From Candidatus Aenigmatarchaeota archaeon (GTDB lineage Archaea > Aenigmatarchaeota > Aenigmatarchaeia > QMZP01): a DNA stretch of 39,598 nucleotides. The stretch covers positions 1 to 39,598 of the forward strand of contig WAQT01000033.1 in NCBI GenBank assembly GCA_015520105.1, read 5' to 3'. The notes beneath the pieces are model-generated. The model saw nothing but the letters and a program-made list of their open reading frames with translations. It did not search any database and was not told where the DNA came from. Below, piece by piece: positions 32,246 to 38,436 of the stretch. How positions within the stretch are numbered: the first letter of the stretch is position 1; each line of letters opens with the position of its first letter. The position numbers and the translations under genes were made by a program.

Positions 32246-33235
32246 ATGGGAGATTCTGCTTACCTTCAAAACGGGAGGCCGAACGGGTTTCCCATATTCT
32301 TCAGCGCCGCAGGAAAAAAAGCAAAGAAGGAGATTCCTGTCTACATGTCCGGTGAGATAGAATCAATCGACCCGGAGTTCTTTGATAAGGCAAGCGAGAT
32401 CAGCAGGAAGGTTATAGAGGACCAGAACTCCAGATGGGAATATGCAGTGAAGAATCCTGCTCACATGTTCGACCACGACGCAAGAAGCTTTGTGAACGGA
32501 GTCGTTGTCTCGCTTGGAAGGAACGGGTTCAGCAGGAACTCTGTCGAGACAGCAAAAAGGGTATCGTACGCTCTTCTGCTCCATGACTGCAGAAAAGGTT
32601 CGTACGATGAGGAAGGAAGGGATGTTCATGGAAAGAAGGCGGCTGAGTTTGCTGATAAGATTCTCTCAGGCTATGCTATTGAAGACGAGATAAGGGATGG
32701 AATAATATCGCTCGTGTCCAGGCACGAGTCGTTCAAGCTAGAGTCCGGGATGTGGAAAAGGCTTCTCATGAGGACAGGCATTCTCAGAAAGGATGAGGAG
32801 CTTTTTGCCACAGCTGACGTCCTTGACAGGATTTACAGGGACAGGATATTCATCGCTGCGTACAATGCAATAAGGAAGAGGAGAGAACGCAACAAAGGCT
32901 ATGGCATAGAAGATTTCATGAAGGAAAAATGGTTCTTCGGTCACGGGCCGGAAGATGATATATTCATCGATAAGGAAGGCGATAAGAGAAGCGAGCTTCT
33001 TACAGTGTTCGATGACGATGTCAGGGAAACAATTCGCATATATAAGAACATGGAAGAGCTGGGAGAAGATGTTCTTGGGAAGGAGGTTGATGAATGCGTC
33101 AACCGCATACTTTCTGAGAACATGAATTACGACCCTGAAGGTTTTGATATGAAAGGGTTCTACGACTCCATGGTATCAGACCATTTCCTGAGGTATCCGC
33201 TGTTCGTCAGGGGCAGGGATCGGAAACAGCCCTGA
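32246..33235 (+). CDS. HD-domain phosphohydrolase
   Basis: A 329-residue protein with an HD metal-dependent phosphohydrolase core: His77 in FDHDARSFV, the HD pair His113-Asp114 in LLLHDCRKG, His128 in DVHGKKAA, His160 in SRHES, and an Asp near 188 in TADVLDRIYRDR. Extra His/Asp residues suggest a two-metal subtype. The N-terminal 40 residues and a helical C-terminal third lie outside the core. Substrates in this superfamily include nucleotides and cyclic dinucleotides; none can be assigned. Transcribed away from the polymerase operon. Its 3' end overlaps the convergent unknown by 29 nt. Confidence 0.85.
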   Translation: MGDSAYLQNGRPNGFPIFFSAAGKKAKKEIPVYMSGEIESIDPEFFDKASEISRKVIEDQNSRWEYAVKNPAHMFDHDARSFVNGVVVSLGRNGFSRNSVETAKRVSYALLLHDCRKGSYDEEGRDVHGKKAAEFADKILSGYAIEDEIRDGIISLVSRHESFKLESGMWKRLLMRTGILRKDEELFATADVLDRIYRDRIFIAAYNAIRKRRERNKGYGIEDFMKEKWFFGHGPEDDIFIDKEGDKRSELLTVFDDDVRETIRIYKNMEELGEDVLGKEVDECVNRILSENMNYDPEGFDMKGFYDSMVSDHFLRYPLFVRGRDRKQP

Positions 33236-33623
33236 ACTTTATGAAGGACTCGTCGTTCCTGAGTTCGTCAAACCCGGAGTCATGCTCCTTAAGATATCTT
33301 TCGGCGCTCCTTATCATAGAGACAAGAGGCTTTATATAATCGCTCTTCAGTTTAGCGTTGAGCCATGCAAGGTTCCTGAATTCATCGCTCTCATAATCAA
33401 GCGAGCATATTTTCTTGTTAACCCTTCCTTTCAGAAGCTCAAAACGGACGCATGCGTTGCTTGCTATGAGGAAGACGTGACCGTAATACTGAGTTGCGCT
33501 GTCATGCACGCCTTCCTTCTCGCTCCTTATGGCCCTGTCAAAAAGGCAGTGGCTCTCGTCATAGAGATTTCTGGCGTCAAGAAATTCCTTCCTGTATTCC
33601 TCGAAATCCGTCAGAATGTCCAT
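33207..33623 (-). CDS. 138-residue helical protein of unknown function
   Basis: I do not recognise a family. The protein is predicted to be all-helical and soluble (long helices around 5-35, 38-62, 80-118), with one Cys in helix 1 and another in helix 2. The helical-bundle pattern and the SATQYYGHVFLIASNA helix are loosely HEPN-like, but I see no RxxxxH motif, so I make no claim. It is downstream of the TrmB-type regulator on the same strand (30-nt gap) and its end overlaps the HD gene by 29 nt. Confidence 0.6.
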   Translation of the reverse strand: MDILTDFEEYRKEFLDARNLYDESHCLFDRAIRSEKEGVHDSATQYYGHVFLIASNACVRFELLKGRVNKKICSLDYESDEFRNLAWLNAKLKSDYIKPLVSMIRSAERYLKEHDSGFDELRNDESFIKFRAVSDPCP

Positions 33624-33653
33624 TATTAGAATCTCGGAGAAAGGTTTTTATTC

Positions 33654-34475
33654 CTATTTCAGCGTCTTTTCGGGGTTCTCTCCCCTCCACCAGAAGCTGT
33701 CGTAATAAGAGCGGAACATCCTGACGAGTATCGGGTTTCCTGTGACGAGGCACTGATAGGAGAAAAGCTCATCGCTCCCCGGTTTTCCGTAGTAATCCTT
33801 CTCGTTCACTCCCGGCTTCGGTATCTTGGAGACCAGATAGAGGAGCTTTCCGTCTATCATCGCTCCCATCAGCCCTTTCATCTCCCAGCCGCGGACCTTT
33901 ATTCCAGAGGAGAGGGCCTTTTTTGCCGTGTTCATGGTGTGCTCGTTCAGGTTTATCAGTATCTTCACAGTCCTTCCGCTCCTGCATGTGAGCGATTTCT
34001 CTATCCTGTCGTACCAGCTCAGGTCGTCGCTGAACACCAGTATCTCCCTTTTTGCCTTTCTCATGACCTCGTTTATTTTGGCCAGTATGTTCTCCCTTCC
34101 ATTCAGAATCCACACGGTCTCGGTCTCCTCCTCAAGCGGGTTGTCTGGCGGCGCAGGAACGGAATCCTTTATCCTTTTGATTATCTCCGACGACTTCTCG
34201 AGCTCCCTCTCCATCTTCCTTCTCTTCTCATCGAGAATGTTCCTCAGGGAATCAACAGATATTATGCTGTATTTCTTCGGCCTGCTTTTCTGGACTATCA
34301 CGAGACCTCTCTTCTCAAGGCTGTCCAGCGTCTCGTAAACCCGTGTCACGGGTATGCCTGATAACTTGCTCACCGCATCGGCAGTGCTTGTCCCGTTCTT
34401 CAGGAGCGTCAGCCATGCCTTTGCTTCATACTCCTTCATTCCGATTTCCCTGAGAAGCGGCTCTATGTCTTTCAT
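33654..34475 (-). CDS. TrmB-family transcriptional regulator
   Basis: A 273-residue protein with the TrmB layout: N-terminal wHTH (LLREIGMKEYEAKAWLTLLKN, recognition segment SKLSGIPVTRVYETLDSLEKRGLV), a dimerisation coiled coil (about 85-115), and a C-terminal alpha-beta effector region (ILVFSDDLSWYDRIEKSL and onward) that in this family binds sugars or is PLD-like. The start ATG (34473-34475) is only 26 nt from the 3' end of tRNA-Lys on the same strand, so it may be read from the tRNA transcript or from a promoter inside the tRNA gene. The effector is unknown. Confidence 0.88.
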   Translation of the reverse strand: MKDIEPLLREIGMKEYEAKAWLTLLKNGTSTADAVSKLSGIPVTRVYETLDSLEKRGLVIVQKSRPKKYSIISVDSLRNILDEKRRKMERELEKSSEIIKRIKDSVPAPPDNPLEEETETVWILNGRENILAKINEVMRKAKREILVFSDDLSWYDRIEKSLTCRSGRTVKILINLNEHTMNTAKKALSSGIKVRGWEMKGLMGAMIDGKLLYLVSKIPKPGVNEKDYYGKPGSDELFSYQCLVTGNPILVRMFRSYYDSFWWRGENPEKTLK

Positions 34476-34501
34476 ACAATCCGCCGTTAATCCGTTGGTT
34501 A

Positions 34502-34804
34502 TGAGCCCGGAGGGATTCCCGTTTCATGGTTTAACCCGTTTATAGGTTAACCATGCCGCATGTCCATTTGCTGCATGTTTTTGCTCCACCGCTTTTTGAA
34601 GAAGGCGGAAGCCTCTCGTAAAAAGCGGTGTTTCGAACCCTCGACACCCGGGTTTCTTCTGTCATCGAGCCCTTTGCGGGACTTTCCCTGCGGAAGCGTC
34701 TCTCCGAAAGGCTCTTCACACGCTTTTAATGACATTAAAAGCTTCACCCGGCGGCTTCGCTCGAAGCCCTGTCCGGTGCTCTAACCAGACTGAGCTACGG
34801 GCCC
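34502..34804 (-). tRNA. tRNA-Lys(UUU) with three introns
   Basis: Acceptor GGGCCCG (34804-34798) pairs with CGGGCTC (34509-34503), and the discriminator is A at 34502. D-stem GCTC/GAGC encloses AGTCTGGTTA. Anticodon stem is CCGG (34776-34773) plus G31 (34742) with CCCGG (34652-34648). The loop CUUUUAA is split, with anticodon UUU at 34739-34737. T-stem GAGGG (34642-34638) pairs with CCCTC (34514-34510). Introns: 30 nt at 30/31 (34772-34743), 82 nt at 37/38 (34735-34654) and 116 nt at 59/60 in the T loop (34631-34516); removal leaves 75 nt. The 37/38 intron forms a textbook bulge-helix-bulge (CUUU/GAAG, bulges UAA and AAA), and the 30/31 intron forms CACC/GGUG with bulges GGA and AAG. Exon 2 is only 7 nt. 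Confidence 0.9.
34601..34615 (-). repeat. 15-nt hairpin motif shared by two tRNA introns, copy in tRNA-Lys T-loop intron
   Basis: GAAGGCGGAAGCCTC on the plus strand at 34601-34615 recurs exactly at 34984-34998, inside the anticodon intron of tRNA-Asp. In RNA each copy folds as AGGC-UUCC-GCCU. The Lys copy is the tip of a long hairpin whose base is the 11-bp stem of 34587-34597 with 34620-34630. Sharing between introns of different position and gene suggests common descent or intron transfer. Confidence 0.7.
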
Positions 34805-34835
34805 ATAAAGACGCATGACCGCGGCACAGCCGGCA

Positions 34836-35068
34836 CGCCCTGGGCGGGATTTCCCTCTACACTATCCGGTAACCGGTGTCCGGTTAACCTCAATTAAAGG
34901 GGATGATAGTGCGGTAAGAAGGGGAAATGTGTTCCCCTTCTTGCGCTTCGAACCCGCGTCCTGGGAGTTCAGCAAACCTTTCGGAAGGCGGAAGCCTCCT
35001 TTTTGATGAAACTTTTTTCCAAAAAGTTTCTGACAGTCCCAGATGCTAGGCCACTACACTACCAGAGC
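34836..35068 (-). tRNA. tRNA-Asp(GUC) with two introns
   Basis: Acceptor GCTCTGG (35068-35062) pairs with CCAGGGC (34843-34837), and the discriminator is G at 34836. D-stem GTGT/GCAT encloses AGTGGCCTA. Anticodon stem TGGGA (35041-35037) pairs with TCCCA (34966-34962), anticodon GUC at 35034-35032. T-stem GCGGG (34957-34953) pairs with CCCGC (34848-34844), loop UUCGAA + U. Introns: 63 nt at the canonical 37/38 site (35030-34968; 3-nt bulges CAG and AAC, inner helix AAAC/GUUU, one mismatch in the central helix) and 97 nt in the T loop at 59/60 (34946-34850). Removing both leaves 73 nt. Thirty-one nt separate it from tRNA-Lys, suggesting one transcript. Confidence 0.9.
34984..34998 (-). repeat. 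15-nt hairpin motif shared by two tRNA introns, copy in tRNA-Asp anticodon intron
   Basis: Exact copy of the 15-nt motif at 34601-34615. It occupies the middle of the 63-nt 37/38 intron of tRNA-Asp, next to a second hairpin (GAAACUUUU with AAAAGUUUC). Confidence 0.7.
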
Positions 35069-35090
35069 TTTCGCGGTCCGCGGCCCGCGT

Positions 35091-35120
35091 CGCCTATTAA
35101 TAGGCGTTCCGGTATTTAAA
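35091..35120 (-). promoter_or_regulatory. Probable tRNA-Asp/tRNA-Lys promoter with palindrome
   Basis: TTTAAATA (35120-35113, read leftward) is the best TATA candidate, about 45 nt before the mature tRNA-Asp 5' end. Between them lies a perfect 16-nt palindrome CGCCTATTAATAGGCG (35091-35106). It could be an operator or form a 5'-leader hairpin removed by RNase P. Further right, AACCGGTTACCGGTTAA (35154-35170) resembles stems within both T-loop introns; apart from these elements, 35069-35234 holds only the peptidase promoter. Confidence 0.45.
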
Positions 35121-35234
35121 GGTATCCGGCGTATTTATAAAATTAACTGGGCTAACCGGTTACCGGTTAATTCATTCTGCATCAGGTTTGCCTGCCGGAG
35201 CCAAACCATTTATTAACAGGCCCGAATTATATTC

Positions 35235-36089
35235 ATGCTGTTCTGGATTCTTCTCTCCATCGGCATTGCGGGCTTCGGTCTTGCGGCCTACTGGGACCTG
35301 AAGACCACGGAATTCCCGGACTGGCTTCCGTACTCCATGATAGGCCTTGGCCTCGGAGCAAGAGTCGTCTTCTCCCTCCTGACAGGAGAGTGGCGGTTTC
35401 TTGTCAACTCCATGGTGTTCGGCCTCGCGTTCCTGGGAATGGGCCTTGCGATGTATTTCATGAGGCAGTGGGGAGACGGGGACGCGTGGCTTCTCGGAGC
35501 GCTCGGGTTTTTGTTCCCGGACAGCGCCGGCTATTCCATCCCGCACGCCGGGCTGACAGCGCAATTTCCCTTCCCTCTAGTTCTGCTCTTCAACTTCTTC
35601 ATCACAGCGTTCTGCTACCTGATAGCTTATTCCATCGCTCTCGGAGCGAAGAACCGAAAAAAGACAAGAAAATTCCTCTCTGAACTCAGGAGCGGTCTCA
35701 AAGGAATACTATCCATAGTTGCCCTGTTCACAGTCGCCTCCACGGTTGTTGTCCTCTACCTCTCTCTCTTCCTTCGCGCAGGCCTGAATGCAACGCTCCC
35801 CATTCTCCTGTTTCCCGGGCTTGTGTTTTTCATGACAGTGTTCATGCGCTACGGAAGGTTCGTGGAGGCCAACCTGTTCAGAAAGAGGATTCCGGTCGGA
35901 AGGCTCAGGCCCGGCGACGTCCTCGTATCGGACAGGTGGAGGGGAATCACGGAGAAGGAGATCGAGAAGCTCAGGAGGAAGGGAGGCCACGTCTGGATAA
36001 AGGAGGGAGTCCGGTTCGCTCCGGTCTTCCTGATAACGATTCTGGTAACGCTGTTTTACGGAAACCTGATGGGGATGTTTCTGATATAG
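35235..36089 (+). CDS. GxGD-type prepilin/preflagellin peptidase (FlaK/TadV-like), altered 3' end
   Basis: A 284-residue membrane aspartyl protease that trims type IV pilin or archaellin signal peptides. The first catalytic Asp is Asp21 in AYWDLKTTEFPDWL, and the second is Asp83 in the GxGD motif GDGDAWLLG (80-88). It has about six membrane helices plus a soluble C-terminal region (RLRPGDVLVSDRWRG, where GDVL is common in archaeal members) before a final helix. The last codons (GMFLI) differ from a duplicated copy of the 3' end at 36848-36911, which ends GLFVV. No pilin gene is adjacent. Confidence 0.9.
   Translation: MLFWILLSIGIAGFGLAAYWDLKTTEFPDWLPYSMIGLGLGARVVFSLLTGEWRFLVNSMVFGLAFLGMGLAMYFMRQWGDGDAWLLGALGFLFPDSAGYSIPHAGLTAQFPFPLVLLFNFFITAFCYLIAYSIALGAKNRKKTRKFLSELRSGLKGILSIVALFTVASTVVVLYLSLFLRAGLNATLPILLFPGLVFFMTVFMRYGRFVEANLFRKRIPVGRLRPGDVLVSDRWRGITEKEIEKLRRKGGHVWIKEGVRFAPVFLITILVTLFYGNLMGMFLI
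36025..36074 (+). repeat. 50-bp direct repeat, copy 1 (prepilin peptidase 3' end)
   Basis: Identical over 50 nt to 36848-36897. Similarity continues upstream (GGTTCGC before both). This copy codes for the peptidase's last membrane helix (LITILVTLFYGNLMG). The two copies are 823 nt apart and bracket the HEPN-MNT gene pair. Confidence 0.9.
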
Positions 36090-36132
36090 TTGTCATGGTG
36101 TATTGCAGTCTGATTGCATACATGTACCCAGA

Positions 36133-36459
36133 TTACGTCAAAACCAGGCCGTCTTTAAGTGCCTGGCTGACAATTGATACCTGTCTGCTTTTTCTTGAGA
36201 ACTCTTCCGGAGTGAGGCAGATAAAATCTACAGGATAATCCAGATTCCAGTTTTTGTGCAGACCTATACCCCTTTTGAACATTTTCTTTCCCCTAAAGGA
36301 ATCGCTCACCACTATCAGGTCTATATCGCTGTCCTTTCCGAAATCGCCTGAAACAAGGGAGCCGAACACTATTATTTTATCTATTTTCAATTCCTTTGAG
36401 GTTTTTTCTCTGAACTCCTTTATTTTCTCTATTATTTCTCTAGTTTTTTCCTTACCCAT
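36133..36459 (-). CDS. MNT-type nucleotidyltransferase, antitoxin-like
   Basis: A 108-residue minimal nucleotidyltransferase: GS at 33-34 in VFGSLVSGDFGKDSDIDL, Asp45 and Asp47 as metal ligands, and a third acidic position in DYPVDFICLTPEEF. Proteins like this pair with HEPN ribonucleases as MNT-HEPN toxin-antitoxin modules; in studied systems the transferase modifies and silences the HEPN partner. It overlaps the upstream HEPN gene by 28 nt, so the two are translationally coupled. It lies inside the 823-bp unit bounded by 50-bp repeats. Confidence 0.88.
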   Translation of the reverse strand: MGKEKTREIIEKIKEFREKTSKELKIDKIIVFGSLVSGDFGKDSDIDLIVVSDSFRGKKMFKRGIGLHKNWNLDYPVDFICLTPEEFSRKSRQVSIVSQALKDGLVLT

Positions 36460-36797
36460 TCGATTACCCCTCTGCTGTCAGACACGGCTTCTTTTGCGTC
36501 TTCCTCCGAATATTCATCTTCTACATCTACAGGATATCTTGTTGCAACATAGTGTTGTGTTAATCTGTCGCACATGTCAATAACATTCTTTGGTGCAGAT
36601 AGTTTCTGGGAAAGCTTCACAAGGTCATGGGTTCTCCACAACTCTTTGAATCTGAGAATGTAAAGCGCCTTTAGAGCCTTCTCTGCGGCCTGCTGTGAGA
36701 GGAAAGCAGCAACATCAAATCTTTTTCCCTTAAGATTATAGACCGCCGACTCTATATCGCTTTCAGCCTTCCTCATCCATGCATTGATTTCTTCCAT
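36432..36797 (-). CDS. HEPN domain protein, toxin-like partner
   Basis: A 121-residue four-helix HEPN protein of the COG1895 kind: WMRKAESDIESAVYNLKGKRFDVAAFLSQQ is interrupted here for length and continues AAEKALKALYI, the usual HEPN helix-turn-helix pair; then HDLVKLSQKL and a C-terminal helix pair with VATRYPVD. The canonical RNase RxxxxH motif is not obvious (CDRLTQHY is the nearest), so it may be a non-ribonuclease HEPN or a divergent one. It is upstream of the overlapping MNT gene, and a TTTAAT-type box precedes ATG 36797. The family call is firm and the toxin role inferred. Confidence 0.88.
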   Translation of the reverse strand: MEEINAWMRKAESDIESAVYNLKGKRFDVAAFLSQQAAEKALKALYILRFKELWRTHDLVKLSQKLSAPKNVIDMCDRLTQHYVATRYPVDVEDEYSEEDAKEAVSDSRGVIEWVRKKLEK

Positions 36798-36847
36798 GCA
36801 GATTAATTCTTTTTTATTTATTAAATATCTAGTCGGGGTTCGCCCGA

Positions 36848-36911
36848 TCTTCCTGATAACGATTCTGGTAACGCTGTTTTACGGAAACCTGATGGGGCTG
36901 TTTGTGGTGTG
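36848..36911 (+). pseudogene. Orphan 3' fragment of the prepilin peptidase gene (direct repeat, copy 2)
   Basis: Positions 36848-36897 equal 36025-36074 exactly; the reading frame continues to TGA at 36911 and encodes a peptidase-like last helix ending NLMGLFVV. Weaker similarity reaches back to about 36829. There is no start or upstream coding sequence, so this is a stranded gene end. It may be the original 3' end displaced when the HEPN-MNT segment entered, with the incoming segment supplying a replacement end. Confidence 0.85.
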
Positions 36912-36920
36912 AAGAGATGG

Positions 36921-36952
36921 TATATTTTTATATAATATGAGATAAAAATATA
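36921..36952 (+). promoter_or_regulatory. Inverted-repeat operator/promoter of the wHTH-MNT gene
   Basis: TATATTTTTAT (36921-36931) and ATAAAAATATA (36942-36952) are perfect 11-bp inverted arms around a 10-nt spacer, ending 4 nt before ATG 36957. They cover the only A/T-rich promoter box. Because the gene encodes a winged-helix protein, autoregulation as in toxin-antitoxin operons is likely. Confidence 0.65.
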
Positions 36953-36956
36953 TCAT

Positions 36957-37502
36957 ATGATACAAAATTATAGCACATGGAGAGTGTTGAGGGTGTTTTT
37001 TGATGACCCTCTTCCAGAAGAGGGGTTCACGGAAAGGTGGATATCCAGACAGGCAGGCCTATCGCTTCCGTCTGTAAGGCTCCACCTTAAGAAACTCTGT
37101 GATGAAGGAAAAGAGGGATTCCCGTTGGTGAAGAAATATCCGGGAATTTCCTATCCTGTGTACAGAGCAAACAGGGACAACGAACTGTTCAGGTTTTATA
37201 AAAAAATGGACATGCTGTTCAGGTTGAAAGAATGCGGACTTGCAGAATTCCTGTGGGAAGAATGTTCCCCTCATGTTGTTGTGCTCTTCGGGTCTGCATC
37301 AAGGGGTGAAGATATAAAAGGAAGCGATGCGGATATCTTTGTTGCTGGAAAGGAGAAAGAACTCGACCTGAAAAGGTTCGAGGATGCGCTGAAGAGAAAA
37401 ATAAATCTGCATTTCTGCAGGGATATAAACAGGCTTCCGAAAGAACTGAGAAATAACATAATCAATGGCATCGTGCTTATGGGATATCTGAAGGTGTTCT
37501 GA
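36957..37502 (+). CDS. Winged-helix-nucleotidyltransferase fusion, antitoxin-like
   Basis: A 181-residue protein. Residues 5-70 form a winged helix (WISRQAGLSLPSVRLHLKKL with a wing ending YPVYRAN), and residues 95-181 are a minimal nucleotidyltransferase with GS at 112-113 in LFGSASRGEDIKGSDADIFV and Asp124/Asp126. The fusion joins DNA binding with the transferase, so this antitoxin can repress its own operon directly. The stop codon overlaps the following ATG by one nt (ATGA-type TGATG junction). The promoter is a near-perfect inverted repeat. A/T-rich codon use contrasts with the housekeeping genes. Confidence 0.88.
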   Translation: MIQNYSTWRVLRVFFDDPLPEEGFTERWISRQAGLSLPSVRLHLKKLCDEGKEGFPLVKKYPGISYPVYRANRDNELFRFYKKMDMLFRLKECGLAEFLWEECSPHVVVLFGSASRGEDIKGSDADIFVAGKEKELDLKRFEDALKRKINLHFCRDINRLPKELRNNIINGIVLMGYLKVF

Positions 37503-37915
37503 TGGGTGGGGTTATCTCATGCACGCCGGACAGAGAGAGGGCAAGAAGCCTTCTTGAAATGGCGGATCTGAGAATGGAAACAATAAACCTTATGAAAGAG
37601 AATCCCGACAGGTTTGCCTCAAAGATAGTAGAAGAGTATTATGAAGCGGTTCTTGAATTGATAACCGCGATTATGTGCATGGACGGATTTAAGGTGAAAA
37701 GCGATTCTCCGGGTTCCCATATTGCAAGCATAGAATATATGAGAAGATATCCTGAAATTGGAGAAAGCGAAATCCATCTCATCAATGACCTGAGAAAGAA
37801 GAGAATAGGAATAAAGTACTACGGGCGTCATGTGAGCAGGGACTATCTTGAGGCAAAGGAGAAAATGATAACAGATGTGATAGAGAAGCTGAAAAAGATG
37901 TGCAAGAAGAACTAA
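37502..37915 (+). CDS. HEPN-like protein, partner of the wHTH-MNT fusion
   Basis: A 137-residue helical protein with a HEPN-type pattern: ERARSLLEMADLRMETINLM, then ASKIVEEYYEAVLELITAIM, a loop GSHIASIEYM, a helix SEIHLINDLRKKRIGIKYYG (position of the R...Y/H HEPN motif) and a terminal coiled helix with a KKMCKKN tail. Translational coupling to the upstream wHTH-MNT gene supports the pairing. No exact RxxxxH is seen, although RKKRIGIKYYGRH supplies Arg and His nearby. Toxin function is inference from family and context. Confidence 0.78.
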   Translation: MGGVISCTPDRERARSLLEMADLRMETINLMKENPDRFASKIVEEYYEAVLELITAIMCMDGFKVKSDSPGSHIASIEYMRRYPEIGESEIHLINDLRKKRIGIKYYGRHVSRDYLEAKEKMITDVIEKLKKMCKKN

Positions 37916-37947
37916 GTTGGATTGTTGTGGCGTGAGTGCTGTGTCAA

Positions 37948-38310
37948 TCAGAGCTTCCGGGTTTCCGTCTCTTTCTCGGAGGCGCTCTCCTTCTCAGGAT
38001 ATAACCATACACCCTCCCTCTGCAGGTTGAGCAGTATTCCTCGGCTGTTTCTCAGCCTTTCCCATTCCGCGGGTGTGTAGCACAGAACATCGAGGCCTTC
38101 CGGCCTGTCCCACCACTCAAGGACCCTCGATGCTCTTGCAGGAAACCTGACTCCAGAAAACTCTTCTGAGACAATAACAAAGTCGAAATCGCTTGCGACG
38201 AAGTTATCGCCTCTCGCCCGGCTGCCGAAGAGTATGATGTTTTTTGCATTTATTCTTCTTCTCACTTTCTCCGCGAATCGTTTCGCAATCACAGATGTTT
38301 GCCTATCCAT
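37948..38310 (-). CDS. MNT-type nucleotidyltransferase domain protein
   Basis: A 120-residue minimal nucleotidyltransferase: GS at 29-30 in ILFGSRARGDNFVASDFDFV, with Asp41 and Asp43, and a third acidic candidate in PEGLDVLCYTPAEWERL. No HEPN gene is adjacent on this strand; the preceding wHTH-MNT/HEPN pair converges on it. It may be a solitary antitoxin or act with the neighbouring HEPN. The C-terminal ESASEKETETRKL tail is charged and probably disordered. Positions 38311-38436 hold no gene that I can support. Confidence 0.85.
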   Translation of the reverse strand: MDRQTSVIAKRFAEKVRRRINAKNIILFGSRARGDNFVASDFDFVIVSEEFSGVRFPARASRVLEWWDRPEGLDVLCYTPAEWERLRNSRGILLNLQREGVWLYPEKESASEKETETRKL

Positions 38311-38436
38311 TCTATCATTGAGCTCCGCCTTTGCCTATCTCTTGGTTCAGATGCTTAAAAAACATTGCGCAACGCTCATGCGGCATCCCTCGTGATGTTC
38401 CTGCGTTGCTCAATTATACGCGATCTTTCGTTTATG

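Noticed and set aside
34547..34784. Short open frames within the tRNA-Lys gene
   Set aside because: They cover exons and introns of the tRNA; there is no start signal and no protein-like conservation. No homing endonuclease is encoded in any intron.
34815..35006. 63-codon frame over tRNA-Asp
   Set aside because: It spans the T-loop intron and tRNA exons; explained by the RNA gene.
34529..35170. Recurrent GGTTAACC/AACCGGTT palindromes as an insertion sequence or replication origin
   Set aside because: They sit in tRNA intron stems and beside the tRNA promoter, with no transposase, no terminal repeats and no Orc1/Cdc6 gene nearby.
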